In this document: in pieces, positions 1-6,386 of the stretch
How positions within the stretch are numbered: the first letter of the stretch is position 1
Layout: each line of letters opens with the position of its first letter
NCBI GenBank assembly: GCA_959600065.1
Contig: CAUGKZ010000028.1
Coordinates: forward strand, 1 to 10,498
Length of the DNA stretch: 10,498 bases
DNA from: an uncultured Kroppenstedtia sp.
Lineage (GTDB): Bacteria; Bacillota; Bacilli; Thermoactinomycetales; DSM-45169
Direction: 5' to 3'
Translations under genes and position numbers: made by a program
Notes under the pieces: model-generated
What the model was told of the DNA's origin: nothing
Database searches by the model: none
What the model saw: the letters and a program-made list of their open reading frames with translations, nothing else

Positions 1-36
1 GCTGAGGTGGCTGAAGTTTCAAACCGGGATCGTTGA
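1..36 (+). CDS. 3' end of an upstream gene (possibly scpB)
   Basis: Frame 1 is open from the window edge and reads AEVAEVSNRDR before a TGA at 34-36. A hairpin with a T-run follows 19 nt later, which supports a + strand gene ending here. In Bacillales this gene block commonly follows scpA/scpB, so scpB is the natural guess. The eleven residues are too few to recognise any family, and that identification rests on neighbourhood alone. Frame 2 is also open, up to about position 84, so the reading frame itself is uncertain. Confidence 0.3.
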   Translation, partial: AEVAEVSNRDR

Positions 37-55
37 TCTGTTTTTGCGAAAAGTG

Positions 56-79
56 CCGCGGGAAAGCCCGGGGTTTTTT
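56..79 (+). terminator. Short Rho-independent terminator before ytfI
   Basis: CC(g)CGGG at 56-62 pairs with CCCGGG at 67-72 around an AAAG loop, with one bulged G, followed by a run of six T at 74-79. The stem is short but G+C-only. It would end transcription of the upstream gene and insulate the ytfI-ytfJ unit. Confidence 0.5.
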
Positions 80-109
80 GTATGAATTGCAGACAGAGAG
101 CCGATACTA
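80..109 (+). promoter_or_regulatory. Candidate forespore (sigma F/G) promoter for ytfI-ytfJ
   Basis: GTATG at 80-84 fits the -35 element used by forespore sigma factors (GHATR). GATACTA at 103-109 matches the sigma-G -10 pattern CATNNTA at six of seven positions, with an 18-nt spacer. This would place the transcript start near 115-118. B. subtilis ytfJ is known, as I recall, to be forespore-expressed. The match is by eye, and such short motifs can occur by chance. If real, it excludes the in-frame ATG at 82 as the translation start, because that codon lies inside the promoter. Confidence 0.4.
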
Positions 110-135
110 TCTTCATTGGAAGATATTGGTGTCTG

Positions 136-831
136 GTGGTGGTAGTGTTGGTCTGGTGGATCATCTCGGCAGTGATCCTGATCGTCTTGATCCTGTTTCC
201 GTTCACATCCGTCCGGATTCATCTGATCTATCGAAGAAAGGCAGAAAAGGATCATCTGGAGCTGCACTTTCGGCTTTTTTTCGGATGGATCCGGTTTCGG
301 ATCCAAGTTCCCTCCCTTAAGTGGCAGAAATCGGGAGTCAACCTCCAGTCCGAAGAAAAAGGCAATCTACCCGGGAGGGAACCTCGACGCCAAAAGACGA
401 GAGTTACCTGGAGAAAAATCTTGAATATGCGGCGTAGATTTGTTCGGCTCCAACGGCGCATCTTGCAGTTGAATGCGACCTTGATGGAGACAGGTCGCCG
501 GTTTATGAGCCGGGTGGTGTGTGAGCGGTTGGAGTGGGAGACATGGATTGGGACAGGGGATGCAGCGTCGACGGGAATGGTGACGGGAATGATCTGGGGA
601 GTAAAATACACGTTGATCGGGTTCGTTGGTTCCCATATTCGCTGGGAGAAAGCTCCCCAAATTGAGGTGCAACCCCGGTTTAACAGCGAACGGATCGAGA
701 CCTGTTTAGAGAGTATATTTCGGTTTCGAATCGGACATGCTATCCTTGCTGTCATTCACCTGCTCGTAGGTTTGTTGCAGAATCAAAAAGGGGGTGAAGG
801 GAGTTGGCAGAACACCCGATTCAAGGTTTGA
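136..831 (+). CDS. ytfI: DUF2953 membrane protein, YtfI-like
   Basis: This resembles the DUF2953 (YtfI) family, whose biochemical role is unknown. The protein begins with one hydrophobic segment (about residues 2-24, from VVVLVWWIISAVIL). It continues into the typical family core SVRIHLIYRR...HLELHFRLFFGWIRFRIQVP, then a basic, charged middle and a second moderately hydrophobic stretch near the C-terminus. It is probably anchored in the membrane by its N-terminus. The start is uncertain. An in-frame ATG lies at 82, but it has no convincing ribosome site, sits just after a T-run and falls within a candidate forespore promoter. GTG at 136 places the membrane helix at the extreme N-terminus as in relatives, with GGAAGA at 118-123 as a distant ribosome site. 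The gene overlaps ytfJ by 28 nt, so the two are surely co-transcribed, and YtfI is best read as a partner in the same sporulation-linked unit. Family assignment is by sequence feel plus the ytfJ neighbour. Confidence 0.75.
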   Translation: MVVVLVWWIISAVILIVLILFPFTSVRIHLIYRRKAEKDHLELHFRLFFGWIRFRIQVPSLKWQKSGVNLQSEEKGNLPGREPRRQKTRVTWRKILNMRRRFVRLQRRILQLNATLMETGRRFMSRVVCERLEWETWIGTGDAASTGMVTGMIWGVKYTLIGFVGSHIRWEKAPQIEVQPRFNSERIETCLESIFRFRIGHAILAVIHLLVGLLQNQKGGEGSWQNTRFKV

Positions 832-1253
832 TGACCACTGCGATGGAAAATATCAAAGAGATGGTGGATGTCAATACGATCGTGGGTGAGCCGGTTGAAA
901 CACCCGATGGAAGCATCATTATCCCGGTATCTCGGGTGGGATTTGGCTTTGCCGCCGGTGGGAGCGAATTTAAAGGGATTGAGTCGGAACCATCGGAAAA
1001 GAAAGAGGGAGTGGGAAAAAAAGGAGGGGACTCTCCTGACTTGCCTTTTGGCGGAGGTAGCGGAGGCGGAGTCTCCATCACCCCAGTGGGATTTTTAGTG
1101 GTCTCGGAAACAGGAATCCGGATGTTGAATATGGAAGGCTCCACCCATCTGTTGGACCGGCTGTTAGATCTGGCCCCCAGTGTGGTGGAGAAATTGCAGA
1201 AATGGACCCAAGGGGAAACGAAATCTTGTGAGATACCGAAAACCGACATTTGA
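804..1253 (+). CDS. ytfJ: Sporulation protein YtfJ (GerW family)
   Basis: The 149-residue protein starts MAEHPIQGLMTTAMENIKEMVDVNTIVGEP, the family's hallmark opening. VETPDGSIIIPVSRVGFGFAAGGSEF follows (about residues 31-56), then a charged linker (57-80) and a glycine-rich turn GGGSGGG (83-89). The next strand, VSITPVGFLVV, leads to a C-terminal helix ending near WTQ. YtfJ/GerW proteins are conserved in endospore formers, are made in the forespore and affect germination; their molecular activity is not known. Translation starts at a TTG at 804, supported by GGGGGTGA at 789-796 seven nt upstream and by the exact family N-terminus. The gene begins inside the end of ytfI (28-nt overlap) and is followed within 12 nt by a strong terminator, closing the two-gene unit. 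Length and motifs are complete, and identification is secure. Confidence 0.93.
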   Translation: MAEHPIQGLMTTAMENIKEMVDVNTIVGEPVETPDGSIIIPVSRVGFGFAAGGSEFKGIESEPSEKKEGVGKKGGDSPDLPFGGGSGGGVSITPVGFLVVSETGIRMLNMEGSTHLLDRLLDLAPSVVEKLQKWTQGETKSCEIPKTDI

Positions 1254-1264
1254 AATTTGCTCCC

Positions 1265-1298
1265 AACACCGTCCCGCAGATCAGGGTCGGTGTTTTTT
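1265..1298 (+). terminator. Strong Rho-independent terminator after ytfJ
   Basis: AACACCG at 1265-1271 pairs perfectly with CGGTGTT at 1288-1294. An inner CCC/GGG stem (1273-1275 with 1284-1286) lies above one T-T mismatch, and the T-run covers 1293-1298. It separates the ytfI-ytfJ transcript from the dacB operon. Confidence 0.88.
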
Positions 1299-1307
1299 GG
1301 TTCACTT

Positions 1308-1336
1308 TTCATAACCCTGTCCTATCGGCATATAAA
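1308..1336 (+). promoter_or_regulatory. Candidate sigma-E promoter for dacB-spmA-spmB
   Basis: TTCATAAC at 1308-1315 resembles the sigma-E -35 element (GTCATATT). CATATAAA at 1329-1336 resembles the -10 element (CATACAMT). The spacer is 13 nt, as expected for this mother-cell sigma factor. The site lies between the ytfJ terminator and the dacB ribosome site, 31 nt before the ATG. The dacB operon of B. subtilis is sigma-E dependent, which agrees with this reading. The match is by eye. Confidence 0.6.
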
Positions 1337-1366
1337 TTTAGAAAACAAGCCTGAGGTGGAGGATCA

Positions 1367-2509
1367 ATGCGGTTGACACGATGGTTGTTCTCCATGTGGA
1401 TCGGATGTGTCCTGGTGTTCCTCCCTGCGGAATCCTGGGCTTCCCGTCGGTTGGATCCCGTGGAATTAAGTGCAGTGAGTGCGCAGGCTGCGGCTATGAT
1501 CGATGTCCAGTCCGGACGTATCCTGTATGAGAAAAATGCCGGGCAACAGATGCGAATTGCCAGTCTGACCAAGATTATGACTGCAATTGTAGCTATTGAA
1601 GACGGTGATTTAACAGAAAAAGTGAAGGTGAAGCCGGGAGCGGTGGGTGTAGAGGGATCCTCTATCTATCTCAAACCGGGAGAAGAAATTCCACTGGAAC
1701 ATTTATTGTATGGTTTGATGTTGCGTTCAGGAAACGATGCGGCAGTGGCAATCGCAGAGCATATCGGCGGATCGGTGGAAGGGTTTGTTTACAAAATGAA
1801 TGAAAAAGCGGAGTATTTGGGATTGGAGAAGACTCATTTCCAAAATCCCCATGGGCTGGATGCAAAGGAGCACTATTCTTCAGCTGGGGATCTAGCCCGG
1901 TTGACCGCCTATGCTCTTAAAAATCCCGTATTCCGGAAAATAGTTTCCACCCAGGTGAAAACTCTACCCTGGCCGGGCGAAGAATGGCATCGAAAATGGT
2001 ACAACAAAAACAAAATGCTCCGTCTTTATCCGGGCGGGGATGGCGTGAAAACCGGTTTCACCAAGTTGTCCAGGCGCACGTTGGTCTCCTCGGCTACGAG
2101 GGAGGGAAGACAGATCGCCACGGTGACGCTAAATGCTCCCGATGACTGGGAAGACTCCATGAAATTGTTGGAATATGGGTTTCGTCAGTTTCAACCAGTG
2201 CAATTAGTTAAAAAAGGGAAAAAATTCTCCTCTGGGCAAAAAGAGAGAGATTCCTTAGAAATTGTGGCCTCCCGTTCCTTTACCTATCCTTTACTGGAGA
2301 AGGAGCAGACTCAGGTGGAAGTGCGCCCCATGATCACCTATCCCTTGAAAAAGGCGAGGGTGGCAGGAATTCGTGTGGGAACCGCCCGGATTTTCGTGGA
2401 GGGAAAGCCCGTCGGTTCGATCCCTTTGATCACTCAAGGTGAAAGTGAAGAGACGGTGTGGGGGGATTGGTTTACGGTGTTGGCTTCCATCTACGAGGGG
2501 GAGGGATAG
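1367..2509 (+). CDS. dacB: Sporulation D-alanyl-D-alanine carboxypeptidase (PBP5*, DacB)
   Basis: This is a serine DD-carboxypeptidase of the S11 family that trims the terminal D-alanine from peptidoglycan stem peptides and lowers cross-linking in spore cortex. A signal peptide is visible (residues 1-25, basic MRLTR, hydrophobic core, cleavage after SWA). The three penicillin-binding motifs are present and ordered: SLTK at 66-69 (nucleophile Ser66, Lys69), SGN at 121-123 and KTG at 228-230. The C-terminal third is the beta-rich PBP5_C domain, ending in a short aromatic tail that could associate with the membrane. At 380 residues it matches the usual length. ATG at 1367 follows GGTGGAGG at 1355-1362. 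Paralogue DacF has the same fold, but the position directly before spmA-spmB and the sigma-E-like promoter favour the mother-cell enzyme DacB. The next gene starts 2 nt after the TAG stop, so the two are translationally linked. Confidence 0.92.
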   Translation: MRLTRWLFSMWIGCVLVFLPAESWASRRLDPVELSAVSAQAAAMIDVQSGRILYEKNAGQQMRIASLTKIMTAIVAIEDGDLTEKVKVKPGAVGVEGSSIYLKPGEEIPLEHLLYGLMLRSGNDAAVAIAEHIGGSVEGFVYKMNEKAEYLGLEKTHFQNPHGLDAKEHYSSAGDLARLTAYALKNPVFRKIVSTQVKTLPWPGEEWHRKWYNKNKMLRLYPGGDGVKTGFTKLSRRTLVSSATREGRQIATVTLNAPDDWEDSMKLLEYGFRQFQPVQLVKKGKKFSSGQKERDSLEIVASRSFTYPLLEKEQTQVEVRPMITYPLKKARVAGIRVGTARIFVEGKPVGSIPLITQGESEETVWGDWFTVLASIYEGEG

Positions 2510-2511
2510 GA

Positions 2512-3096
2512 TTGGTCAACTACATCTGGTTGTTTATGATTGTGAGTGGTGTCGTGGCTGGTGTGATTCAAGGAAATGTGGACCTGGTGACTGAGGCGGC
2601 GTTGAAAGGTGCGAAAGATGGAGTGGCAGTCTGTCTCGGTTTGGTCAGTATCCTCGTCTTCTGGTTGGGGATGATGCGGATCGCTCAGGAAGCGGGGCTT
2701 TTGGAAAAGCTGGCCCGCCTGCTGGGGCCTGCAGCCCGGTTTTTATTTCCGGGAGTCCCCCAGGATCACCCTGCTATGGGGTATATTCTGTCCAATATGA
2801 GTGCCAACCTCTTCGGCTTGGGTAACGCCGCCACTCCCATGGGGCTGAAGGCGATGGAGGAATTGCAGAAGTTGAATCCAGATCCGAAGACTGCTTCTCC
2901 GGCCATGTGTACCTTTTTGGCCTTAAATACATCCAGTCTGACTTTGATTCCGACGACGATCATCGGACTCCGGATGGAACATGGTTCAGCATACCCCACG
3001 GAAATCATCGGGACGACGATTTTTGCCACCTGTTGTTCCACTGTGGTAGCCATTCTGTTGGATCGTTGGTATCGGGCCCGGATTGCGAAGGAATAG
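2512..3096 (+). CDS. spmA: Spore maturation protein A (SpmA)
   Basis: A 194-residue polytopic membrane protein with the nucleoside-recognition/gate-type fold. SpmA acts with SpmB in dehydration of the spore core; mutants in B. subtilis make spores with reduced heat resistance. How it works is not settled. Recognisable stretches are the N-terminal helix VNYIWLFMIVSG, LVSILVFWLGMMRIA (about 44-58), the conserved HPAMGYILSN...FGLGNAATPMGLKAM (86-115) and TFLALNTSSLTLIPTTIIGLRM (134-155), ending in a basic tail. The start is TTG at 2512, preceded by GGGGAGGG at 2497-2504 at 7-nt spacing. An upstream in-frame GTG at 2458 would add 18 residues with no family counterpart and no ribosome site. It follows dacB after 2 nt and belongs to the same transcript. 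Confidence 0.93.
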   Translation: MVNYIWLFMIVSGVVAGVIQGNVDLVTEAALKGAKDGVAVCLGLVSILVFWLGMMRIAQEAGLLEKLARLLGPAARFLFPGVPQDHPAMGYILSNMSANLFGLGNAATPMGLKAMEELQKLNPDPKTASPAMCTFLALNTSSLTLIPTTIIGLRMEHGSAYPTEIIGTTIFATCCSTVVAILLDRWYRARIAKE

Positions 3097-3140
3097 TGGG
3101 ATCAGGGAGCGCTAGGTTTGATAGTATAATCCCTGTTCGC

Positions 3141-3154
3141 ATAAACACGTTTAT
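3141..3154. repeat. Perfect dyad ATAAAC-AC-GTTTAT between spmA and spmB
   Basis: Two 6-bp arms with a 2-nt centre form a perfect inverted repeat in the 79-nt spmA-spmB spacer, 21 nt before the spmB ATG. It is too short-looped for a terminator and has no T-run. It could be a protein-binding site or a chance palindrome. A TATAAT at 3125-3130 lies just upstream but has no matching -35 sequence. Confidence 0.35.
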
Positions 3155-3175
3155 CCGATTAGAGGAGGGGTTGGG

Positions 3176-3712
3176 ATGCTGGAAGCAGTCTCATTTTTGT
3201 CAAAAATCATGATTCCCGCCATCCTAGCCTTTATCCCTCTCTATGCCACTTATCGTAAAATTCCTGTCTACGAAAGTTTTGTCGAAGGGGCCAAGGAAGG
3301 GTTTCCCACTGCGATTCAGCTGATTCCTCACTTGGTCGGGATGATGGTGGCGGTATCTATTTTCAGAGAGACGGGAGCCCTTCAGTTCTATCTCGGGTTT
3401 CTTAAACCCCTGGTCGCATGGATCGGTTTTCCAGAAGAGGCACTCCCGCTTGGTCTGTTGCGGCCGATTTCGGGGTCCGGTTCCTTGGCCTTTGCTGAGA
3501 GTATCTTTCGCACTCACGGTCCGGATTCCTATCTGGGGCGTCTGGCTTCCACCATGCAGGGAAGTACGGACACCACGTTGTATGTATTGACGGTCTATTT
3601 TGGCGCAGTGGGTATTCGTCGTTCTCTTTATGCGGTGAAAGTGGGTCTGTTTGCCGATCTGTGCGGACTGGTGGCCTCCTGGTTGATCGTGACTTGGGTC
3701 TTTGGAATGTGA
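3176..3712 (+). CDS. spmB: Spore maturation protein B (SpmB)
   Basis: A 178-residue membrane protein, the same length as the B. subtilis protein, and partner of SpmA in spore core dehydration. It has the same nucleoside-recognition/gate-type fold. Visible segments are an N-terminal helix IMIPAILAFIPLYATY (11-26), the conserved FVEGAKEGFPTAIQLIPHLVGMMVA (35-59), the motif LLRPISGSGSLAF (94-106), STMQGSTDTTLYVLTVYFGAVGI (125-147) and a final hydrophobic helix. ATG at 3176 follows AGAGGAGGGG with good spacing. It is the last gene of the dacB operon: a terminator begins 39 nt after the stop. The spacer from spmA (79 nt) is unusually long for a two-protein complex whose genes often nearly touch, and could hold extra control. 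Confidence 0.94.
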   Translation: MLEAVSFLSKIMIPAILAFIPLYATYRKIPVYESFVEGAKEGFPTAIQLIPHLVGMMVAVSIFRETGALQFYLGFLKPLVAWIGFPEEALPLGLLRPISGSGSLAFAESIFRTHGPDSYLGRLASTMQGSTDTTLYVLTVYFGAVGIRRSLYAVKVGLFADLCGLVASWLIVTWVFGM

Positions 3713-3751
3713 GAGGGTGCTCCCTTTCCGGATCTATCATCGGTGAACCTT

Positions 3752-3778
3752 ACGCACACTCCAAAGTGCGTTTTTTTT
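3752..3778 (+). terminator. Rho-independent terminator after spmB
   Basis: ACGCAC at 3752-3757 pairs with GTGCGT at 3766-3771 around an 8-nt loop. A run of eight T covers 3771-3778. It ends the dacB-spmA-spmB transcript before rluB. Confidence 0.88.
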
Positions 3779-3807
3779 ATGTCTGAATGTAACTCTTACC
3801 CTCCGGC

Positions 3808-3836
3808 TTGTGATTGAGTCATGAGATGGATAAGAT
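3808..3836 (+). promoter_or_regulatory. Candidate sigma-A promoter for rluB
   Basis: TTGTGA at 3808-3813 and TAAGAT at 3831-3836 each match four of six bases of the vegetative consensus, at the ideal 17-nt spacing. They lie between the spmB terminator and the rluB ribosome site. A promoter is required here because the upstream terminator is strong. The downstream resBC genes could also be read from it, since no terminator is visible after rluB. Confidence 0.45.
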
Positions 3837-3854
3837 GTTCAATGAGGTGAAAAC

Positions 3855-4565
3855 ATGGAACGGTTGCAAAAAGTGATGGCCCGGGCAGGGGTTGCCTCCC
3901 GGCGGAAGAGCGAAGAATGGATTCTCAGCGGGAAAGTTCGGGTGAACGGGGAGACGGTGACGCAACTGGGAACCCGGGTGGATCCCGAGCGGGATCGGAT
4001 CGAAGTGGAGGGCCGTCTGATCCAATCGGAGCAGAAGCGCTATTTTATCTTTTACAAACCGAGGGGGGTGATCACCAGTTTGTCCGACCCCGAGGGGCGT
4101 CCGGTGGTGGTGGACTGGTTTCGCGATGTGGATGAGAGGGTATATCCCGTGGGACGTCTGGATTACGACACAGAGGGGCTCCTTCTGCTGACCAACGATG
4201 GAGAGTTGGCCCATGGGTTGGTTCACCCCCGCCATGAAGTGGACAAGATTTACCAAGTGACGGTGGAGGGGACCCCTGCCAAAAAATCCCTCCTCCGTTT
4301 GGAGACGGGGGTGAAACTGTCCGACGGCTGGACGGCTCCTGCCAAAGTTCGCATGTTGAGGAGGGAGAAAGGACAGGCTTGTCTGGAGATAACCCTCCAT
4401 GAAGGAAGAAACCGACAGGTGAGACGAATGTGTGAGGCGGTGGGTCATCCTGTGGTACACTTGGTTCGTGTCCAACTGGCATTCCTTACGCTGTCCGGTC
4501 TGCAACCGGGGGAACATCGAGAGTTGAGCAGAGCAGAAGTCCAAGGGCTGAAAGAACTTCTGTAA
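3855..4565 (+). CDS. rluB: 23S rRNA pseudouridine synthase RluB
   Basis: This enzyme isomerises a uridine to pseudouridine in the peptidyl-transferase region of 23S rRNA (position 2605 in E. coli numbering, 2633 in B. subtilis). An N-terminal S4 RNA-binding domain (residues 2-50, ERLQKVMARAGVASRRKSEEWI...GKVRVNGE) precedes the RsuA/RluB catalytic domain. The catalytic Asp is D103 in GRLDYDTEGLLLLTNDGE. Later family motifs are KIYQVTVEG (131-139) and the RNA-contacting HEGRNRQVRRMCEAVGHPV (182-200). At 236 residues it has normal length. ATG at 3855 is preceded by GAGGTGA at 3844-3850. The related enzymes RsuA and YtzG share the fold, but linkage to spm and res genes is the standard rluB position in Bacillales. 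No terminator follows, so read-through to resB is possible. Confidence 0.93.
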   Translation: MERLQKVMARAGVASRRKSEEWILSGKVRVNGETVTQLGTRVDPERDRIEVEGRLIQSEQKRYFIFYKPRGVITSLSDPEGRPVVVDWFRDVDERVYPVGRLDYDTEGLLLLTNDGELAHGLVHPRHEVDKIYQVTVEGTPAKKSLLRLETGVKLSDGWTAPAKVRMLRREKGQACLEITLHEGRNRQVRRMCEAVGHPVVHLVRVQLAFLTLSGLQPGEHRELSRAEVQGLKELL

Positions 4566-4600
4566 CAGCGTCAGCTTTCAAACAATATTCAATCCGGCAC

Positions 4601-4629
4601 CTGATTAAGGGAGATGGCGGCGTTATAAT
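4601..4629 (+). promoter_or_regulatory. Candidate promoter for resB-resC
   Basis: A perfect -10 box TATAAT lies at 4624-4629. The -35 at the right distance is weak: CTGATT at 4601-4606, 17-nt spacer, three of six matches. A weak -35 with a perfect -10 is typical of activator-dependent promoters. ResD would be an obvious candidate activator, but I see no clear ResD consensus, only an AT-rich stretch at 4575-4592 upstream. Transcription would start near 4636, giving a leader of about 150 nt. Confidence 0.45.
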
Positions 4630-4666
4630 AAACATGGGTAGGCATGTTGATTCGTTATTGCTTCCT

Positions 4667-4692
4667 GTGGTGTCACCTGCAGGTGCAACCAC
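4667..4692. repeat. Large inverted repeat in the resB leader
   Basis: The left half GTGGTgtCACCTG and right half CAGGTGcaACCAC pair at 11 of 13 positions around the perfect 12-bp core CACCTGCAGGTG at 4674-4685. As DNA it is a symmetric operator-like site. As RNA it would be a bulged hairpin with a tight loop. No T-run follows, so it is not a terminator. A further CACCTG lies at 4705-4710. It occupies the position where resA is normally found. Confidence 0.55.
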
Positions 4693-4727
4693 CAGTCTCC
4701 TTGGCACCTGTGAGGCTTCATGGCGGT

Positions 4728-4739
4728 TCATGGCCATGA
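4728..4739. repeat. Perfect 12-bp palindrome TCATGGCCATGA before resB
   Basis: A perfectly self-complementary 12-mer sits 49 nt before the resB start, in a stretch with several ATGG repeats. It could be a regulator-binding site or part of leader RNA structure. No known consensus is recognised. Confidence 0.4.
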
Positions 4740-4788
4740 CATGGATTTGAAAAAAAGCGAGTGGTTTCCGAAACGGGGGGTGGAATAG

Positions 4789-6384
4789 ATGATTAAAAAT
4801 ACCAAGTGTGATTGCGGACACAACAACCCCGTCGGTACGGTTTTGTGTGAGCACTGCGGGAAACCGTTGGATGAACAGGGAGATTCCGACCGTCCCTTGG
4901 AGATGCGTTATGAGGGGAAAGCCCGGCGATCCCAGACCCAGAAGACCACGCTTTTGGATCGGATATGGAATTTTTTCTCTTCGGTCAAGGTGGCGATCTG
5001 GCTGATTTTGATTACCTTGGTTGTCTCCATTCTGGGAACGTTGTTACCTCAGGAGCAGTACATACCGTCCAATCGGCCCGAGGTTTATTATGCCGAGACC
5101 TATGGCTTCTGGGGAGATGTGTTCTACCGGCTGGGCTTATCCAATTTATATGAGTCTCCTGTCTATATCGCTTTGTTAGCCAGTATCGGCATTTCCTTGG
5201 TGGTTTGTAGTCTGGATCGGGTGGTCCCCCTATATAAAGCGTTGACTCAACAAAAAGTGGTCAAAAATATCCGGTTTATCGATCGACAACGGGTGAGCCG
5301 AACAGAAGCTGCACCTGAGTCGAGCGAGGAGACTCTTCTGGATCAATTGGCGGAAAGTTTAAGTCAGAAGCATTACCGGATTCGTCGGGAAGGAAGTTCC
5401 ATCCTGGCGGAGAAAGGCAGGTTCAGCCGGTGGGGCCCTTATATCAACCACATCGGTCTGATTCTGTTCTTGGTGGGAATCCTTCTGCGGCATGCTGTCC
5501 CTGGATGGTATATGGATGAATTTCTATATGTCCGGGAAGGGGAGACGAAAAAATTGCCGGAGCTGAACTACTATGTCAAAAATGAGAAGGCGACGGCAGA
5601 GTTTTATGACCCAGAGGAGATGCCTAAGTCAGACAAAGGGCAACCGATGGTGAAAAAGTATGAAACGCGTCTCACCCTCTATGAAAGGGACCCGGAGACG
5701 GGCAAACTCCATGAGCTGAAGCGAGGATCGGCCATAGTCAATCATTCTTTCAAATACGAGGAGCTGGAGCTTGTCCAATCGGATTTTAAGACGGAAACCC
5801 AGGCGATCCAGCTGAATGTGAAGGATAAGAAAGAAAAGCGAAATCTGGATACGTTTCAGGTGAACCTGTTTGATCCGGCACAAAAATATCAACTGAAGAA
5901 CGGGCTCCATATTGAAATTCTCGACTATTTTCCGGATTTTGTGATGGAGGGGAACCGTCCCGCGACCCGCTCGGAGACTCCCAACCGTCCCGCCTTCATC
6001 TTTTCCGTGGACGCTCCGGATTTGAAAAAGCCGGAGGTCTCCTGGGTGATCTCTGGGACCAATCTGGATGATATCAACCAGAAAAATCGATACACCATGG
6101 AATTGAAAGGTTTGGAGACTGCCAATGTCTCCGGATTGATGGTCCGGGTGGACAAAGGGCTGCCGATCATATTCCTGGGAGGGATCATCTCCATGATCGG
6201 TCTAGTGATGGGATTTTTCTGGAACCATCGCAGGGTGTGGATCCGCTGGCAGGATGGATACCTCCACGTCGGAGCCCATACAAACAAGAATTGGTTCGGT
6301 CTGAGGCGGGAGTTGGAGCAGGCTACGGAAAAAACGGATCTGCCGTTGTCTTTCAGTCCCGATCGACGTCAGGAGGTTGATTGA
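4789..6384 (+). CDS. resB: Cytochrome c biogenesis protein ResB (Ccs1 family)
   Basis: ResB is the larger membrane subunit of System II cytochrome c synthase. With ResC it moves haem across the membrane and attaches it to apocytochromes c. The 531-residue protein opens with a cytosolic zinc-ribbon-like knuckle, C7xC9...C20xxC23 (CDCGHNNPVGTVLCEHCGKPL). Membrane segments follow at about 66-86, 124-142, 219-238 and 457-477. The long loop 240-455 lies outside the cell, as in the family. Histidines near membrane edges (H221, H235, H480) are candidates for haem contact, though this is inference. ATG at 4789 follows GGGGGTGG with 6-nt spacing. The stop codon overlaps the alternative resC start and lies 2 nt before the preferred one, indicating coupled expression. 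The usual upstream partner resA is missing at this locus. Confidence 0.94.
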   Translation: MIKNTKCDCGHNNPVGTVLCEHCGKPLDEQGDSDRPLEMRYEGKARRSQTQKTTLLDRIWNFFSSVKVAIWLILITLVVSILGTLLPQEQYIPSNRPEVYYAETYGFWGDVFYRLGLSNLYESPVYIALLASIGISLVVCSLDRVVPLYKALTQQKVVKNIRFIDRQRVSRTEAAPESSEETLLDQLAESLSQKHYRIRREGSSILAEKGRFSRWGPYINHIGLILFLVGILLRHAVPGWYMDEFLYVREGETKKLPELNYYVKNEKATAEFYDPEEMPKSDKGQPMVKKYETRLTLYERDPETGKLHELKRGSAIVNHSFKYEELELVQSDFKTETQAIQLNVKDKKEKRNLDTFQVNLFDPAQKYQLKNGLHIEILDYFPDFVMEGNRPATRSETPNRPAFIFSVDAPDLKKPEVSWVISGTNLDDINQKNRYTMELKGLETANVSGLMVRVDKGLPIIFLGGIISMIGLVMGFFWNHRRVWIRWQDGYLHVGAHTNKNWFGLRRELEQATEKTDLPLSFSPDRRQEVD

Positions 6385-6386
6385 AC

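Noticed and set aside
252..755. A minus-strand open frame opposite ytfI (167 codons)
   Set aside because: No domain, no ribosome site, and it overlaps the better-supported ytfI along its whole length.
3102..3130. sigma-A promoter at TATAAT 3125-3130
   Set aside because: The -35 position reads TCAGGG and there is no TGn extension, so the -10 match alone is insufficient.
3819..4544. A long minus-strand open frame opposite rluB (241 codons)
   Set aside because: It is an antisense shadow of rluB, which has full domain and motif support. The antisense product is low-complexity with no recognisable domain.
4634..4750. A 38-codon + strand reading frame from ATG 4634 in the rluB-resB spacer
   Set aside because: It has no ribosome site, its ATG sits next to or before the expected transcript start of the TATAAT promoter, and it shows no similarity to ResA or other known families. 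It may simply be open by chance.
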